In this document: positions 5,159 through 6,102 of the stretch, one piece after another | Layout of the letters: each line of letters opens with the position of its first letter | Numbering within the stretch: the stretch's first letter is position 1 | Assembly: GCA_013349695.1 (NCBI GenBank) | Contig: DUZD01000105.1 | Span: forward strand, 1 to 6,102 | Direction: 5' to 3' | DNA length: 6,102 nt | Source of the DNA: Rhodospirillaceae bacterium | GTDB taxonomy: Bacteria; Pseudomonadota; Alphaproteobacteria; Rhodospirillales; 2-02-FULL-58-16 | The notes under the pieces: model-generated | Seen by the model: the letters and a program-made list of their open reading frames with translations, nothing else | What the model was told of the DNA's origin: nothing | The model's database searches: none | Translations under genes and position numbers: made by a program

Positions 5159-6102
5159 TCAGGAAGCCACGGTTCGCTCAGGCGGGAAGCGCATGGTGAC
5201 AGTCGTTCCCTTGCCGACCTTGCTTTGCAGCTTTATGCCGCCGTCATGCAACTCTATGAATTTTTGACAGAGGTAAAGCCCCAGTCCCGTGCCTTCATGA
5301 CGTCTTGCATGGGCGCTGTCGGCTTGCTCAAAAGGATTTAACGCCTTGATGATGTCATGACTGGACATGCCCTCGCCGGTATCCGCCACCAAGACGTTTA
5401 TGGAACCATCCCCGTCCAACTTGGCGGAGACTGTAACTTTGCCGTCCGCGGGAGTGAATTTAACAGCGTTGGAAAGCAGGTTGTTGAGTATCTGGGTTAT
5501 CGCCTTCTCGTCGCCACGGAGCATTGGAAGATTGGGTTCCATGTCCGTGGCAAGGTGTAATTTGCCCGCTTCGAGCAGTGTTGAAATCATTTTGACGGAA
5601 CTCTGGACGAGCAAGGAGACATCCAGGGTTTTTTCATCCAATTCGTATTTTCCGGCTTCGATCTTGGAGATGTCGAGGATGTCGTCGATGAGGCTGACGA
5701 GGAGGTTCCCACTACCGTGAATGTCCTTGGCATATTCCTCATAATGGGGGTCGCCGAGCGGCCCGAAGGCTCTGGCCTCCATCATCTCGGCAAAGCCCAT
5801 GATGGCGTTCAAAGGGGTTCGCAGATCATGACTCATGCTGGCGAGGAACTCGGACTTGGCCAGATTAGCTTTTTCCGCCTCCTCCTTGGCCAGTTGATAT
5901 TTCTCTGTCCGTTCCTCAACGCGGCGCCCCAGGTCACTCTTGGCCTCCTCCAAGGCCTCCCAGGCCTTGGCCAACTGGGTGGCCGAGAGACTGAGGTCCA
6001 GGAGTTCCCGCGCCGCGTAACGCGGCAGGTTTTCCTCGCCGAGTTTCTTCTCCGTCATCAGCCTTCTGAGCCGCCGGTCGATTTTGCCGATCGAGGCGGT
6101 GA
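5159..6102 (-). CDS. Sensor histidine kinase, C-terminal part (5' end outside window)
   Basis: Two-component kinase that autophosphorylates a histidine and passes the phosphate to an unknown response regulator. The stop is TGA at 5161-5159 (minus strand), and the frame stays open to the window edge. A Met at 6058 is possible, but its purine-rich AGAAGG is only 3 nt away, and upstream codons (ending IDRRLRRL) continue the frame, so a longer protein is favoured. Numbering from that Met: helical coiled-coil linker about 15-70 (VEERTEKYQLAKEEAEKANL); HisKA domain with H-box SHDLRTPLNAIMGF, phospho-acceptor H77; IDDILDISKIEAGK 124-137; HATPase_c with N-box NNLLSNAVKFTP (N193, N197), G1 DTGEG 226-230, F-box NPFEQADS 241-248 and G2 GTGLGL 256-261. 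No receiver domain follows, so it is not a hybrid kinase. The sensory part is outside the window. It is convergent with ghrA and lower in GC, so probably functionally unrelated to the transporter. Confidence 0.92.
   Translation of the reverse strand, partial: TASIGKIDRRLRRLMTEKKLGEENLPRYAARELLDLSLSATQLAKAWEALEEAKSDLGRRVEERTEKYQLAKEEAEKANLAKSEFLASMSHDLRTPLNAIMGFAEMMEARAFGPLGDPHYEEYAKDIHGSGNLLVSLIDDILDISKIEAGKYELDEKTLDVSLLVQSSVKMISTLLEAGKLHLATDMEPNLPMLRGDEKAITQILNNLLSNAVKFTPADGKVTVSAKLDGDGSINVLVADTGEGMSSHDIIKALNPFEQADSAHARRHEGTGLGLYLCQKFIELHDGGIKLQSKVGKGTTVTMRFPPERTVAS

Overview
The window looks like chromosomal DNA of a GC-rich alphaproteobacterium, possibly Rhodospirillales-like. This rests on composition (a hand-counted sample row in the transporter genes is about 63% GC), on the Yej-type transporter, and on a histidine kinase whose dimerisation region reads like alphaproteobacterial PleC/DivJ-type kinases. 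No rRNA or other firm taxonomic marker is present, so the assignment is an inference.

Positions 1-3789 hold three tightly packed plus-strand genes of a YejABEF-type peptide (microcin C-like) ABC importer. They are the end-clipped permease yejB, the second permease yejE (3 bp downstream), and the fused double ATPase yejF, whose ATG overlaps the yejE stop by one base. The periplasmic binding protein yejA would be expected upstream, outside the window. A fourth plus-strand gene at 4101-5030 encodes a GhrA-like glyoxylate/hydroxypyruvate (2-hydroxyacid) reductase and probably belonged to the same operon.

Between yejF and ghrA lies the most striking object in the window, a 307-bp non-coding element at 3789-4095. 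It has perfect 33-bp terminal inverted repeats flanked by a TA dinucleotide on each side, as expected for a MITE mobilised by an IS630/Tc1-mariner-type transposase. Its interior is almost wholly self-complementary: two large nested stem-loop arms sit on the terminal stem, so a single strand could fold into a branched three-way junction. Removing the element and one TA leaves yejF ending at the same TAG with the ghrA ATG only 2 bp further on. The insertion therefore appears to have split an operon without damaging either reading frame. Its right end now places a GGAG Shine-Dalgarno sequence 8 nt before the ghrA ATG, inside the terminal stem.

Positions 5031-5158 separate ghrA from a convergent gene. 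This stretch has a strong hairpin but no T-run, and a few reiterated short motifs. From 5159 to the right edge, on the minus strand, is the C-terminal part of a sensor histidine kinase (coiled-coil linker, HisKA, HATPase_c). It is cut by the window end and is visibly lower in GC than the operon.
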